From the IMG/VR virus record IMGVR_UViG_3300031857_000482, positions 1 to 39,868 of that record: a stretch of 39,868 nucleotides of DNA. One strand, given 5' to 3'. This document shows positions 17,841 to 26,951 of the stretch, in pieces. The DNA is from a virus. The notes beneath the pieces were generated by a model, which saw only the letters and a list, made by a program, of their open reading frames with translations, was not told where the DNA came from and did not search any database. Every line of letters begins with the position of its first letter. Within the stretch, counting starts at the first letter, position 1. The position numbers and the translations under genes are program-made.

Positions 17841-18126
17841 AAAATCTAGTAATATATTGAGGATAAACTACAATTCGTTCCTTTCGGAACAAATACTGCT
17901 TTTCAATAACATAAGGATATGGAATTGGTTGAATATAAATCGGGGGATTGACCACAATTTGTTGTCTTATAACAGGATAGGGGTAATAGGGCGGTTGTTC
18001 CACAAATACCATATGAGGAGTATTTGGTGGAATTACAACTGGTTGACCATTTAATATCACAATATTCTGAGCCATCAACTCATTTGATAGCAGCAGCACA
18101 AAAAACATAAAAAGTAAATTTCTCAT
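17833..18126 (-). CDS. Secreted Pro/Tyr-rich protein
   Basis: 97 codons from the ATG at 18126 (GGAG 6 nt upstream). Residues 1-20 (MRNLLFMFFVLLLSNELMAQ) form a signal peptide with probable cleavage after MAQ. The mature part is rich in Pro, Tyr, Ile and Val (QPPYYPYPVIRQQIVVNPP). Unknown function. A strong terminator lies just upstream, so it depends on read-through or an unseen promoter. Confidence 0.65.
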   Translation of the reverse strand: MRNLLFMFFVLLLSNELMAQNIVILNGQPVVIPPNTPHMVFVEQPPYYPYPVIRQQIVVNPPIYIQPIPYPYVIEKQYLFRKERIVVYPQYITRFYE

Positions 18127-18138
18127 CAGTATCTCCAT

Positions 18139-18181
18139 AAAAAAGAAATCGACGGCCACCAGTTATAGTAGCCGCCGATTC
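18139..18181 (-). terminator. Intrinsic terminator after the AdoMetDC-like gene
   Basis: In transcript sense ATCGGCGGCTAC pairs with GGTGGCCGTCGAT over 12 bp (G-T pairs included), followed by TTTCTTTTTT. It lies between the stop at 18207 and the gene at 18126. Confidence 0.8.
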
Positions 18182-18206
18182 CTAGAATTATAAATTATAA
18201 CTCTAA

Positions 18207-18599
18207 TTAAGAATGATATTCTAATCCACGTTTTACAAAGTGTTCTTCATATTTATCAAATCCAAAATGCTTTTTAGCAAATTCTAGAACAGTTTCAGGT
18301 TTAAATTCTGAGCAAGAATAAACATCCAAACTAATAAAATGCACAGCCTCAATAGCATGAATCTGAATTCCACTCTCAATTAGGCCAACCCATCCACTAA
18401 CACCATACTTATCAGGATACAATTCGCGTCCATGATCTGTTGGACCATGAATCACAATGGGTGGTGTCATTCGTGTCATACCAATTTCATCCACTAGCTT
18501 TTCCAAAAATCTGTAGACTAATTCTAGATTATCTGCTGTGCCTTCAGCAGTATTATACATATCTAGAAAATAACTATATCCGAAAGGTTTCTTTTCCAT
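18207..18599 (-). CDS. speD: S-adenosylmethionine decarboxylase-like protein
   Basis: 130 codons, the size of the SpeD proenzyme of the bacterial/archaeal short class. GVSGWVGLIESGIQIH holds the self-processing Glu-Ser site (Ser76); His81 is at +5 and Cys96 at +20 from this serine, the same spacing as the catalytic Ser, His and Cys of the family. The usual ESH is ESG, and HTWPE is replaced by HAIEA. If active, it would make decarboxylated SAM for polyamine synthesis; if not, it may be a diverged SpeD-like protein. Its ATG overlaps the stop of the upstream DNA-binding gene. Confidence 0.7.
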   Translation of the reverse strand: MEKKPFGYSYFLDMYNTAEGTADNLELVYRFLEKLVDEIGMTRMTPPIVIHGPTDHGRELYPDKYGVSGWVGLIESGIQIHAIEAVHFISLDVYSCSEFKPETVLEFAKKHFGFDKYEEHFVKRGLEYHS

Positions 18600-18817
18600 C
18601 AGTTAACTCCTTCTTGGATTGCCTGCCTATTCTTTGCTGGACGTCCACGACTCTTTGTGATACCACTCTTACGACGCTGGCGACGAATCATACTAGGACT
18701 AATAAGTTGACCAGTAGCCTCACTCAACTTAGCGGCCACTTCCTTATCCAAAAGACCCTTATTATCATTGATAAACTGAATATCAGCGTCTGTCCACTTT
18801 CTATAGCTTTTGCTCAT
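18599..18817 (-). CDS. Small HTH/AT-hook DNA-binding protein
   Basis: 72 codons. YRKWTDADIQFINDNKG..., KEVAAKLSEATGQLISPSMIRRQRRKSG looks like a SANT/HTH unit, followed by SRGRPAKN, an AT-hook-like core. It resembles the N-terminal 45 residues of the putative small terminase at 19680. It is the first leftward gene at the divergence point, a natural place for a regulator. Confidence 0.65.
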   Translation of the reverse strand: MSKSYRKWTDADIQFINDNKGLLDKEVAAKLSEATGQLISPSMIRRQRRKSGITKSRGRPAKNRQAIQEGVN

Positions 18818-18839
18818 AAATTCACCATTATCCTTTACT

Positions 18840-18900
18840 TAGTGTAAAATTAAACTACTATAGTATAGTAAGCCGTAATTTAAAACGAGCAAGGTGCAAA
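18840..18900. promoter_or_regulatory. Divergent intergenic region
   Basis: The only divergent junction. It contains the palindrome ACTATAGT and overlapping TATAGT/TATACT boxes usable in both directions. No -35 TTGACA is seen, so promoter positions are uncertain. Confidence 0.4.
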
Positions 18901-19059
18901 ATGATAAATTCTGAAAACGAACCAGTTTTTGTTGAATCCATACTAAAAGTTACCGCTAGCACAGATATTGATGTATCAAAGGAATTAGCAGCAGAAAATA
19001 ATACTAATAAAACAATCGAGGAATTATTAGAAGAATCAAATGGCGAAAAAAAAGAATGA
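18901..19059 (+). CDS. Small acidic protein, first rightward gene
   Basis: 52 codons, MINSENEPVFVESILKVTAST..., helical and acidic (EELLEESNGEKKE). AAGGTG precedes the ATG. Overlaps the sigma-like gene by 20 nt. Unknown function. Confidence 0.6.
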   Translation: MINSENEPVFVESILKVTASTDIDVSKELAAENNTNKTIEELLEESNGEKKE

Positions 19060-19687
19060 TATATTTACTAGAAAAAAAGTAAAAGAGAGTGATTTTTTAG
19101 CAGCGCTTGATACCATAAGTAAAAAATTAATATATAAATTTAAGTTTGGCTATCATGAGATAGAGGATATGAAGCAGCAGGCTGCCATATTCGCAATAGA
19201 GGGCTTGGAACAATACGACTACAAAAGACCTCTTGAAAATTTCTTATGGACTCATGTGAGAAATCGTCTTTTCAACTTTAAAAGAGATAACTATTTTAGG
19301 CCAGACAATGTTTGCGCTACCTGTCCATTTTTCGATCCTAAGAATAAATTAAGTTCCAATCAATGTTCAAAGTTTACTAATAAAAATGATTGTGAGATTT
19401 TTACTCAGTGGTCGGAAAGAAATACAACTAAAAAAAATCTGATGCTTCCCACCAACATAGAGCATGAAACTGGTGCTAATTTACAAAGCAAAAGCGATTT
19501 GGTAGATACTATAGGTAATAATGAATTAATTAAAATTATTGAAGATAATATTTCTACTAAATATAGAGAAACATATATTAGACTTAAGGGCGGAGCAAAG
19601 GTTCACAAACAAGATCTGATCAAACTACAAAAACATATTAAAGAAATTTTAGATAAACATAATTTATCGAGGGATAGTCATGGCTAA
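19040..19687 (+). CDS. Sigma-factor-like protein, probable late transcription factor
   Basis: 215 codons. Residues 38-85 (YHEIEDMKQQAAIFAIEGLE, QYDYKRPLENFLWTHVRNR, LFNFKR) follow sigma70 region 2: the core-binding helix, the YD...F..W motif and the basic helix. A cysteine set follows, Cys92, 95, 109 and 118 (CATCPFFD...QCS...DCEIF), which could bind zinc. The C-terminus is helical without a clear region 4, which fits -10-only recognition as by T4 gp55. Position at the head of the late operon and the shared GGTGTAT motif in that region support a late-gene role (inference). Confidence 0.7.
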   Translation: MAKKKNDIFTRKKVKESDFLAALDTISKKLIYKFKFGYHEIEDMKQQAAIFAIEGLEQYDYKRPLENFLWTHVRNRLFNFKRDNYFRPDNVCATCPFFDPKNKLSSNQCSKFTNKNDCEIFTQWSERNTTKKNLMLPTNIEHETGANLQSKSDLVDTIGNNELIKIIEDNISTKYRETYIRLKGGAKVHKQDLIKLQKHIKEILDKHNLSRDSHG

Positions 19688-20492
19688 AAAACGAGGCCAA
19701 TTAAGTTTAGATGAAGAACAATTCATCCGAGACAATATAGGTAAACTCACAGTTGATCAAATTGCAGATCAGTTGAATCGTAATGTTGATCCAGTTAATC
19801 GTTATATTAATGAGCAACGACTATTAATTAGTGATGATGAAAAAAATGATAGCGATTATTTAAAACGTAAATTGCACAGTAAAACATTCTGGACTGAAAT
19901 TGAACGACAGTTTGATGAAAACAGCGGTGAACTTGAATACTTTGAGGATACTTGGGTTGGTTTGATACGTCAGTTTCGAGAAGATGTTTTACCAGCAGAA
20001 GAATTACAGATTAAACAATTTATTACAATAGATATTTTAATTAATCGTAGTATGAAAGAGCGTAAGCGTCATATCGCTGAAACAGAAAAACTACAAAAAC
20101 AAGTTGATAAAGAATATGAAAAACCAGAAACAGAAAGAGATATTCCCAAGTTAGCTAGTTTAGAAACTCAACTAAGTTTTGCAAGAAATAGTATTGCTAG
20201 TTATACTAATGAATATACCAAACTATTAAATGAGCAGCAAAAGATTAGCAAAGATTTAAAAGCCACCAGAGAGCAAAGAATCAAGCGTATCGAAGATGGT
20301 AAAAGTAGTTGGGTTGGTTTGATTCGTATGCTTGAAGATGAGGCTATTCGTGAAAAAGAGGGTCGTGAGATGGAAATCTTGGCTATGGCAACAGAAAAAG
20401 CAAAGCAAAAATTATATGAATATCATAGTTATGCAGATAATAAGGTGGATCGGCCAATATTAAATGATCAAAGCGTGATAGATAATGAGTAG
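19680..20492 (+). CDS. Putative terminase small subunit
   Basis: 270 codons. An N-terminal HTH-like unit (SLDEEQFIRDNIGKLTVDQIADQL) is followed by a long charged coiled-coil region (residues 120-215) and a repeated motif (TWVGLIRQF, SWVGLIRML). Just upstream of TerL with only two small nuclease genes between, so DNA-recognising TerS is the best guess. Starts 8 nt inside the sigma-like gene. Confidence 0.55.
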   Translation: MAKKRGQLSLDEEQFIRDNIGKLTVDQIADQLNRNVDPVNRYINEQRLLISDDEKNDSDYLKRKLHSKTFWTEIERQFDENSGELEYFEDTWVGLIRQFREDVLPAEELQIKQFITIDILINRSMKERKRHIAETEKLQKQVDKEYEKPETERDIPKLASLETQLSFARNSIASYTNEYTKLLNEQQKISKDLKATREQRIKRIEDGKSSWVGLIRMLEDEAIREKEGREMEILAMATEKAKQKLYEYHSYADNKVDRPILNDQSVIDNE

Positions 20493-20754
20493 AAACTATC
20501 AAGATCCACTATATAAAAAATGGAGACAGCAAATATATAAAAGAGATAATTTTACTTGTCAGTGGCCACATTGTGGCAAAACTAAAAAATTAAATGCTCA
20601 TCATATTCAAAGATGGGCAGATTTTCCAGGATTAAGGTATCATATTAATAATGGAATAACACTTTGCAGAGATTGTCATCAACGTATTAAAGATAATGAA
20701 GAAAATTATTGTGCATTTTTTAATTCAATTATTTTAAATAAATTACGAAAGTAA
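20485..20754 (+). CDS. HNH endonuclease
   Basis: 89 codons. Zinc cysteines in CQWPHC (25, 30) and CRDCH (61, 64), with AHHI at 38-41 providing the HNH histidines and NN near 55. Standalone HNH proteins beside terminase genes often assist packaging or nick cos/pac DNA; homing activity is the alternative. Overlaps 19680-20492 by 8 nt. Confidence 0.88.
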   Translation: MSRNYQDPLYKKWRQQIYKRDNFTCQWPHCGKTKKLNAHHIQRWADFPGLRYHINNGITLCRDCHQRIKDNEENYCAFFNSIILNKLRK

Positions 20755-20756
20755 TT

Positions 20757-21224
20757 ATGAATAAAGATCCTTTTACAATCATAATAGATACCAGAGAACA
20801 ACTTCCGTGGGAATTCGGATATCACTCTACATCACATCAAAAACTGGACACCGGTGATTATAGTATTGCTGGCTTTGAGGATGTTCTAGCTATTGAGCGT
20901 AAACGAAGTGTGAGCGAAATAGCTAATAATCTTAGTGAAAGTAGATTTTTAGATGTATTAGATAGAATGAGTAAAATAAGATACTCCTTTATCCTTTTAG
21001 AGTTTGAGCTTAATGATGTTTTGGAGTACCCAAATAATTCTGATATTCCTAAAAAATTATGGAGCAAGCTCAGAGTGTCTGGTAATTATATCCTAAAAAG
21101 ATTAGTAGAAATACAGATGCAATATGGAATACATATCATGCTTTGTGGATCTATAGAAAATGCCAGAAGAACAGCAGTCTCCATAATGAAGAGAGTGTAT
21201 GAGCAACAAACTAACAACATTTGA
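20757..21224 (+). CDS. ERCC4/XPF-type nuclease
   Basis: 155 codons. IIIDTREQ with Asp11, DTGDYSI at 31-37 and IERKR at 46-50 give the ERCC4 nuclease signature (GDXnERKX3D, here ERKRSVSE). Likely a structure-specific endonuclease that trims branched DNA before packaging or acts in recombination. It ends inside the TerL gene (26 nt overlap). Confidence 0.85.
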   Translation: MNKDPFTIIIDTREQLPWEFGYHSTSHQKLDTGDYSIAGFEDVLAIERKRSVSEIANNLSESRFLDVLDRMSKIRYSFILLEFELNDVLEYPNNSDIPKKLWSKLRVSGNYILKRLVEIQMQYGIHIMLCGSIENARRTAVSIMKRVYEQQTNNI

Positions 21225-23232
21225 AGACGCCTGGTTAAATCTAGGTGACCTTTCTGCATTACAAATTCCTAAAAATCATCTTATTGGTAGAACCAAGGAA
21301 GATATTGAAAATCCAGATCTTCACCTATTAAGACTATTTACCAATCCACTATATTTTGGTACAGCATGTAAACTATTATTTGGTATAGAACTCCACCCAA
21401 TACAAATATCCATTCTGCAAGAGTTTTGGATTCGTCCATTTCCTATGTTTATTGCTAGTCGTGGTTTTGGTAAATCATTCATTCTTGCACTATACTGTGT
21501 TCTTAAATGTATTTTTATACCAGGAACTAAGATAGTTATTGTTGGTGCCGCATTTAGACAAAGTAAAATTATATTTGAATATATGGAAACTATTTGGAGA
21601 ACTAGTGCTATTTTACGTAGTATATTTAATGGTAATGATGATGGTCCTAGACGAGATGTGGATAGATGCACAATGAGATTAGGTGATAGTTGGGCTGTGG
21701 CTATTCCTATGGGTGATGGTAGTAAAATTAGAGGTTTAAGAGCACATATTATTATCGCTGACGAATTTGCATCAATATCTCCAGATATTTATGAAACCGT
21801 AGTATCAGGTTTCGCTGCCGTAAGTGCAAATCCAATTCAAAATGTTAAAGAAGAAGCCAAAAAACAAGCAATGAGAGAGGCTGGACTATGGAATGAAGAA
21901 TTAGAAGCAGTTCAATTAAAGAAAGGAAACCAAGCTATAATAGCCGGAACAGCAGACTATAGTTTCAAGCACTTCGCACAATATTGGAATAGATATAAAG
22001 ATATTATTAATAGTCGTGGAGATAAGACTAAACTAGAAGAAATTTTTAAGGGTGAAGTACCAGATAGTTTTAATTGGAGAGACTATAGCATAGTACGTAT
22101 GCCATATGAATTAATTCCGAAGGGTTTCATGGATGATAAACAAGTATCCAGAGCCAAAGCTACAATTCATACTGGTATTTATAATATGGAATATGCAGCA
22201 TGCTTTACAGAAGATAGTGATGGATTCTTTAGAAGAAGCCTTATTGAAAGCTGTGTAGTTAATGATGAGAAAGATATATCCTTCCCATCGTGTGGCAAAG
22301 TAGCATTTGATGCTGTGATTAAAGGTAATCCAGATAAGCAATATATCTATGGAGTTGACCCGGCATCAGAACAAGATAATTTTTCTATAGTCGTACTAGA
22401 ACTGCATAAGGATCATACCAGAGTTGTATATTGTTGGACTACTAATAGAACTAATTTTAAAGATCGTCAAAAAACTGGTTTAGTCGATGAGCACGATTTC
22501 TATAGTTATTGTGCTAGAAAAATTCGTAGTCTAATGACAGTTTTTCCTCCAGCCAGAATTGGTATGGATGCTCAGGGTGGTGGTGTTGCTATTGAAGAAG
22601 CATTACACGATCCACAAAATTTAAAACCAGGCGAAAAACTTGTATGGCCTATTATTGATTATGAAAAACCAAAAGAAACAGATAGTCAACAAGGATATCA
22701 TATTTTAGAATTAGTGCAATTTGCAAGAGCCGATTGGACAGCACAGGCTAATCATGGATTAAGAAAAGATCTAGAAGATAAAGTTCTTTTATTCCCACGA
22801 TTTGATAATCTTACATTAGGACTCACTTTAGCGGATGAGGGTCAGGATATTCTTAGTACTGATTTAACTCCTATGTATGATACATTAAGTGAATGTATTA
22901 TGGAAATTGAAGAATTAAAAAACGAATTGACCACTATTGTTATGACTCATACTAGTGGTGGAGCAAATGCTAGAGATAGATGGGATACTCCAGAAATTAA
23001 AACAGCTAATGGTAGAAAAGGCAGATTGCGCAAAGACCGATATAGCGCATTAGTAATAGCTAATATGTTAGCTAGACAAATGCTTAGAAGCTTTGCCACA
23101 CCAGAATATAATATTATTGGTGGTAATGTTAGAAATTTAGACCCTAAACAAAAAGGTCAATTTTATAAAGGACCAGAATGGTTTACAAGTGGTGCTAATG
23201 ATGATTTTTATGGTGCTGTTTATAGACAATAA
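21199..23232 (+). CDS. Terminase large subunit
   Basis: 677 codons. ATPase: FIASRGFGKSF (Walker A, 84-94) and IIIADEFASI (Walker B with DE at 188-189), with LHPIQISILQ as the adenine-side motif. Nuclease: YIYGVDPASEQDNFS and RIGMDAQGGG provide the RNaseH-like acidic residues. It packages DNA through the portal. At about 680 residues it is long for the family. Confidence 0.93.
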   Translation: MSNKLTTFEDAWLNLGDLSALQIPKNHLIGRTKEDIENPDLHLLRLFTNPLYFGTACKLLFGIELHPIQISILQEFWIRPFPMFIASRGFGKSFILALYCVLKCIFIPGTKIVIVGAAFRQSKIIFEYMETIWRTSAILRSIFNGNDDGPRRDVDRCTMRLGDSWAVAIPMGDGSKIRGLRAHIIIADEFASISPDIYETVVSGFAAVSANPIQNVKEEAKKQAMREAGLWNEELEAVQLKKGNQAIIAGTADYSFKHFAQYWNRYKDIINSRGDKTKLEEIFKGEVPDSFNWRDYSIVRMPYELIPKGFMDDKQVSRAKATIHTGIYNMEYAACFTEDSDGFFRRSLIESCVVNDEKDISFPSCGKVAFDAVIKGNPDKQYIYGVDPASEQDNFSIVVLELHKDHTRVVYCWTTNRTNFKDRQKTGLVDEHDFYSYCARKIRSLMTVFPPARIGMDAQGGGVAIEEALHDPQNLKPGEKLVWPIIDYEKPKETDSQQGYHILELVQFARADWTAQANHGLRKDLEDKVLLFPRFDNLTLGLTLADEGQDILSTDLTPMYDTLSECIMEIEELKNELTTIVMTHTSGGANARDRWDTPEIKTANGRKGRLRKDRYSALVIANMLARQMLRSFATPEYNIIGGNVRNLDPKQKGQFYKGPEWFTSGANDDFYGAVYRQ

Positions 23233-23245
23233 TGGTGTATAAGAT
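23233..23245 (+). promoter_or_regulatory. Late promoter motif before the portal gene
   Basis: TGGTGTATAAGAT immediately after the terL stop and 53 bp before the portal ATG; no -35 box. Confidence 0.6.
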
Positions 23246-23285
23246 TCTTAATCCAATCACAATAGTATTATAATAATATTAAATT

Positions 23286-25496
23286 ATGGCTAATCAAAAA
23301 TATCCCAAGAGTGAAGCTATAGAAAACGCCCAATATGATGGTCAAGAAGCTTACGTAACATGGGGTGATGATCTTAACAGTAAAAAAGAAGCATTAAAAT
23401 CTTCATCAGAATCTCTTACCGAATTTAATGGTATTGAAAGATCCACAGCACGAAGAACCAGATTGGATTTTTCTAATCTTGATACGAATGTTAGTGGTCG
23501 CCCCGGTTTGACAAAAAGCGACTATTATTCTTTCAGACCAGACGAAGCAATACCAACTCAAGTTAAATTAATTATAAGAAAGGCTGAAGATATTTATCAG
23601 CGAGTTGGTTTAGTAAAAAATATTATTGATCTTATGGGTGACTTTGCAAGTCAGGGTATTACTATTGTTCATCCAAATAAAAGGGTTGAAAGATTTTATA
23701 GAGCATGGTTTAAGAAAATTGCTGGTAAAGATAGAAGTGAGCGTTTCTTAAATAATCTTTATAGAACTGGTAATATTGTAATTAATAAACAATATGCTAA
23801 ATTAAATAATAAGATTATTGATAAGATGTATAGAGCAACAGCATCAACAGACATTGCTGATCCAACCCTTGAAGATATAGAACCAGTCAAAAAAGAAATC
23901 CCTTGGAAGTACACTTTTATTGATCCAGTTTATGTGGATGTACTGGGAGGCTCCCTCGCTTCATTTGCTACAAATAAAATTTATGGGGTTGTATTACCAG
24001 GAACTTTAAGAAAAATTATTAATAGTCCAAAGAATGATGCTGAAAGAAATATAGTATCTCAATTACCAATCGATATTTTAGAAGCAGCAAAGACCAGAAG
24101 ACCATATATTCTCAATCCTGAAAAGACATCAGTATTTCACTATAAGAAAGATGACTGGCAGATTTGGGCATATCCAATGATATATGCTATCATGGATGAT
24201 ATTACCATTATTGAAAAGCTTAAATTAGCAGATATGTGCGCTCTTGATGGCGCAGTATCTAATATTCGTATTTTTAAACTTGGTAGTTTAGAGCATAGAA
24301 TTGCTCCAACCAAAGCAGCAGCCAGTAAACTATCTGCTATCCTAGGTAATAATGTGGGTGGTGGCACAATGGATCTTGTGTGGGGTCCAGATATCGAACT
24401 CTTAGAGAGTAATACAAATGTTCATAACTTTTTAGGCGAGGGTAAATATATTCCTCACTTGAATAGTGTTTATGCTGGATTAGGTATTCCTCCAACACTA
24501 ACGGGCACATTTGGAGCGTCTGGTACAACTAATAATTTTATTAGTCTTAAAACACTAACACAAAGACTACAATATGGTCGTGATGTGCTAGTAAGTTTTT
24601 GGGAAAAAGAAATTGAGGTTGTTCAGAAAGCTATGGGATTTAAATATCCTGCAAAAATTGAATTTGATAGAATGGATCTATCTAATGAGGATGCAGAGAA
24701 AGCATTATTAATTCAACTAGCTGATAGAAATGTAATTAGTGATGAATTATTACAGATGAGATTTGGTATTGATCCAAGTATGGAGAAGGTTAGAATTAAT
24801 AGAGAAGATAGAGATAGGAAATCAGATAGAATGGTACAAAAATCTGGCCCATATTATGATGCTAATACTGAAAGTACTCTTAAGAAGATAGCACTACAAT
24901 TAGGTTTAGCCACACCAAGTCAAGTTGGTTTAGAATTAGAACCGAAGAAACGTGGAGAAATGAATGCTGTGGAATTAAAGTCACAGTTTGCGATACCAAA
25001 ATCTCCATTTGGTGGTGGTGCGGGCAATCCTCTTCAAGAGTCAGCACCAAAGGGCGCTCCAGGACAGGGTAGACCTAAAAATAGTAAAGATACCAAAATC
25101 AGGAAAACAAAAGATTTTAAACCACGCACAGGAGCATCTTTAGCTATTTGGGCAAATCAAATTGAGGATCAGATTAGTGAGATTATGAATCCTCATTTAT
25201 TAGCATTCTATAATAAAGATAATTTACGCAAACTATCAGCTTCTGAAAGTAAAGATATTGAAACTATTAAGACTAAACTATTTTTTAGTGTTGAGCCAAT
25301 GTCAAGTGTTAATGAGGAATCTTTATTGAATTCGTTAGCTTCAATTGAAAAAGATAATAATATTAAAGATATGTATCATGCATATCAATATTGGCTAAAA
25401 CAAATTGGTCACGAATTAAATCGTCCACTCACATTTGAAGAAAATAAGCTTATTAAAGCATCTTTTTATGCCACGGTGTATGATAAAAATAACTAA
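23286..25496 (+). CDS. Portal protein
   Basis: 736 codons. The core (residues 90-520) shows portal features: VGLVKNIIDLMGDFASQG, a wing with SVFHYKKDDWQIWAYPMIYA, and the clip/stem region YAGLGIPPTLTGTFGASGT. After it comes a Gly/Pro-rich linker with GQGRPKNSKD and a helical C-terminal 100-residue extension, unusually long. It is the dodecameric channel at the head vertex. Fixed between terL and the protease as in most tailed phages. Confidence 0.88.
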   Translation: MANQKYPKSEAIENAQYDGQEAYVTWGDDLNSKKEALKSSSESLTEFNGIERSTARRTRLDFSNLDTNVSGRPGLTKSDYYSFRPDEAIPTQVKLIIRKAEDIYQRVGLVKNIIDLMGDFASQGITIVHPNKRVERFYRAWFKKIAGKDRSERFLNNLYRTGNIVINKQYAKLNNKIIDKMYRATASTDIADPTLEDIEPVKKEIPWKYTFIDPVYVDVLGGSLASFATNKIYGVVLPGTLRKIINSPKNDAERNIVSQLPIDILEAAKTRRPYILNPEKTSVFHYKKDDWQIWAYPMIYAIMDDITIIEKLKLADMCALDGAVSNIRIFKLGSLEHRIAPTKAAASKLSAILGNNVGGGTMDLVWGPDIELLESNTNVHNFLGEGKYIPHLNSVYAGLGIPPTLTGTFGASGTTNNFISLKTLTQRLQYGRDVLVSFWEKEIEVVQKAMGFKYPAKIEFDRMDLSNEDAEKALLIQLADRNVISDELLQMRFGIDPSMEKVRINREDRDRKSDRMVQKSGPYYDANTESTLKKIALQLGLATPSQVGLELEPKKRGEMNAVELKSQFAIPKSPFGGGAGNPLQESAPKGAPGQGRPKNSKDTKIRKTKDFKPRTGASLAIWANQIEDQISEIMNPHLLAFYNKDNLRKLSASESKDIETIKTKLFFSVEPMSSVNEESLLNSLASIEKDNNIKDMYHAYQYWLKQIGHELNRPLTFEENKLIKASFYATVYDKNN
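25475..25484 (+). promoter_or_regulatory. Late promoter motif inside the portal 3' end
   Basis: CGGTGTATGAT-like site (GGTGTATGAT) in the last portal codons, 32 bp before the protease ATG. Confidence 0.45.
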
Positions 25497-25506
25497 GAGG
25501 TAAATC

Positions 25507-26949
25507 ATGCAAATTTTTCAAGATGAAATTAATGATGGCTTGAGCGACCTCCTATCTGCAAAAGCCCACATCTCTTATGCCTCAGTTGTACAACCACTGC
25601 CTGTTTCTGATACTATAAATAAGCCTAAAACCGTTTTCAATAAAACATTAGCTAGTGTGGATGATTCAGATTTATATTATACTCAATCGGTACTAGTTAG
25701 TTCATCATGGAATAAGAATGATGATATTTTTGATAAGGCCGAAGTATGGGCCGCTAAAAATTCACCCGAACACAAACCAACTAATTTAGAGCACGACGAA
25801 TCTGTAATAATCGGTCATATTGTATCAAATTGGCCAATCACAGAAGATGGTGAACTTATTGATGAAAATACATCAGTAGAAAATCTACCAGATAAATTTC
25901 ATATATTAACTGGTTCTGTAATTTATAAAGCATATACTCAACCAGAATTAAAAGATCGCACAGAAGCTCTTATTAACGAAATTGAAAATGGATCAAAATA
26001 TGTTAGCATGGAGTGCTTTTTTAAGGGTTTTGATTATGGTTTAATTAATAAAATTTCTGGTGAATATACAGTATTACCACGAGATGAAAGCACAGCATTT
26101 TTAACAAAACATTTAAGAGCATATGGTGGATTAGGCGAGCACGAGAACTATAAAATTGGTAGAGTTTTAAGAAATATTACTTTTTCTGGCAAGGGATATG
26201 TGGACAGACCAGCAAATCCAGATAGTATAATATTCAGCAGGGATGGTTTTAAGTTTATAAATAATTCACCAAAAAATGATGATAATTCAAAATCAGGTGT
26301 AGTACTTTCTAAGTCAAGCATTAATTCGGAGAAACAAACTATGAATGAAAATACAGAAGTAGTTGAAACTGTTGTTGCAGATTGCGCCGAAGCAACCCAA
26401 GCAGCACAAACTACGATTGCAGAACTAAATACTCAACTTGATACCCTAAGAGCTGAGTTTGAACAAGCCACTATGCATACAAAGAAACAAGAAGAAGAAG
26501 CTAAGAAACATAATGAAAACATGAAGACTAAGTCAGACGAGCTTGATGCTCTAAAGGCTGAACTCGCCGCTGCCAATGAGACAATTGCTGGCTATATGAT
26601 GAAAGAAAAGAAAATGATTCGTAAGGCTAGCCTTGTAAACAATGGTGTTGATAGCACTGATGCTGAATCAATTGTAGAGAAGTTTGATTCTCTCAATGAT
26701 GAAACATTTGCTGCTATGACAGAAACTTGGTTAGATATGGCTAAGAAAATCAAGAAGAATGATAAGGTAACAACAGCCGAAGAGGTTGCAGAAGCCGATA
26801 TCACTGAAGTTCTTGAGAATGTCGAAACCACTTCCGACGTAGCAATTACTGTTGGCGGTGAGGACGATAGTGCTGTTGAAAACACTCGTGCAGCTTTAGT
26901 AGATTTTGTTTATGCTAGACTAGGTAAAAAACTTAATAAGGGAGAATAA
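25507..26949 (+). CDS. Prohead protease fused to scaffold
   Basis: 480 codons. Residues 50-240 look like a serine prohead protease: NLEHDESVIIGHI contains the candidate catalytic His, KYVSMECFF the candidate Ser, and GKGYVDRPANP closes the domain. From residue 279 a long charged coiled coil (AELNTQLDTLRAEFEQA...) and an acidic C-terminus ending ARLGKKLNKGE form the scaffold. Protease and scaffold in one frame with an internal start is the lambda C/Nu3 arrangement. Confidence 0.8.
   Translation: MQIFQDEINDGLSDLLSAKAHISYASVVQPLPVSDTINKPKTVFNKTLASVDDSDLYYTQSVLVSSSWNKNDDIFDKAEVWAAKNSPEHKPTNLEHDESVIIGHIVSNWPITEDGELIDENTSVENLPDKFHILTGSVIYKAYTQPELKDRTEALINEIENGSKYVSMECFFKGFDYGLINKISGEYTVLPRDESTAFLTKHLRAYGGLGEHENYKIGRVLRNITFSGKGYVDRPANPDSIIFSRDGFKFINNSPKNDDNSKSGVVLSKSSINSEKQTMNENTEVVETVVADCAEATQAAQTTIAELNTQLDTLRAEFEQATMHTKKQEEEAKKHNENMKTKSDELDALKAELAAANETIAGYMMKEKKMIRKASLVNNGVDSTDAESIVEKFDSLNDETFAAMTETWLDMAKKIKKNDKVTTAEEVAEADITEVLENVETTSDVAITVGGEDDSAVENTRAALVDFVYARLGKKLNKGE
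26341..26949 (+). CDS. Nested scaffold protein from internal start
   Basis: In-frame ATG at 26341 preceded by CGGAG at 9 nt; 202 codons covering only the coiled-coil scaffold part. The boundary coincides with the end of the protease domain. It would provide excess scaffold over protease (inference). Confidence 0.5.
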   Translation: MNENTEVVETVVADCAEATQAAQTTIAELNTQLDTLRAEFEQATMHTKKQEEEAKKHNENMKTKSDELDALKAELAAANETIAGYMMKEKKMIRKASLVNNGVDSTDAESIVEKFDSLNDETFAAMTETWLDMAKKIKKNDKVTTAEEVAEADITEVLENVETTSDVAITVGGEDDSAVENTRAALVDFVYARLGKKLNKGE

Positions 26950-26951
26950 AA

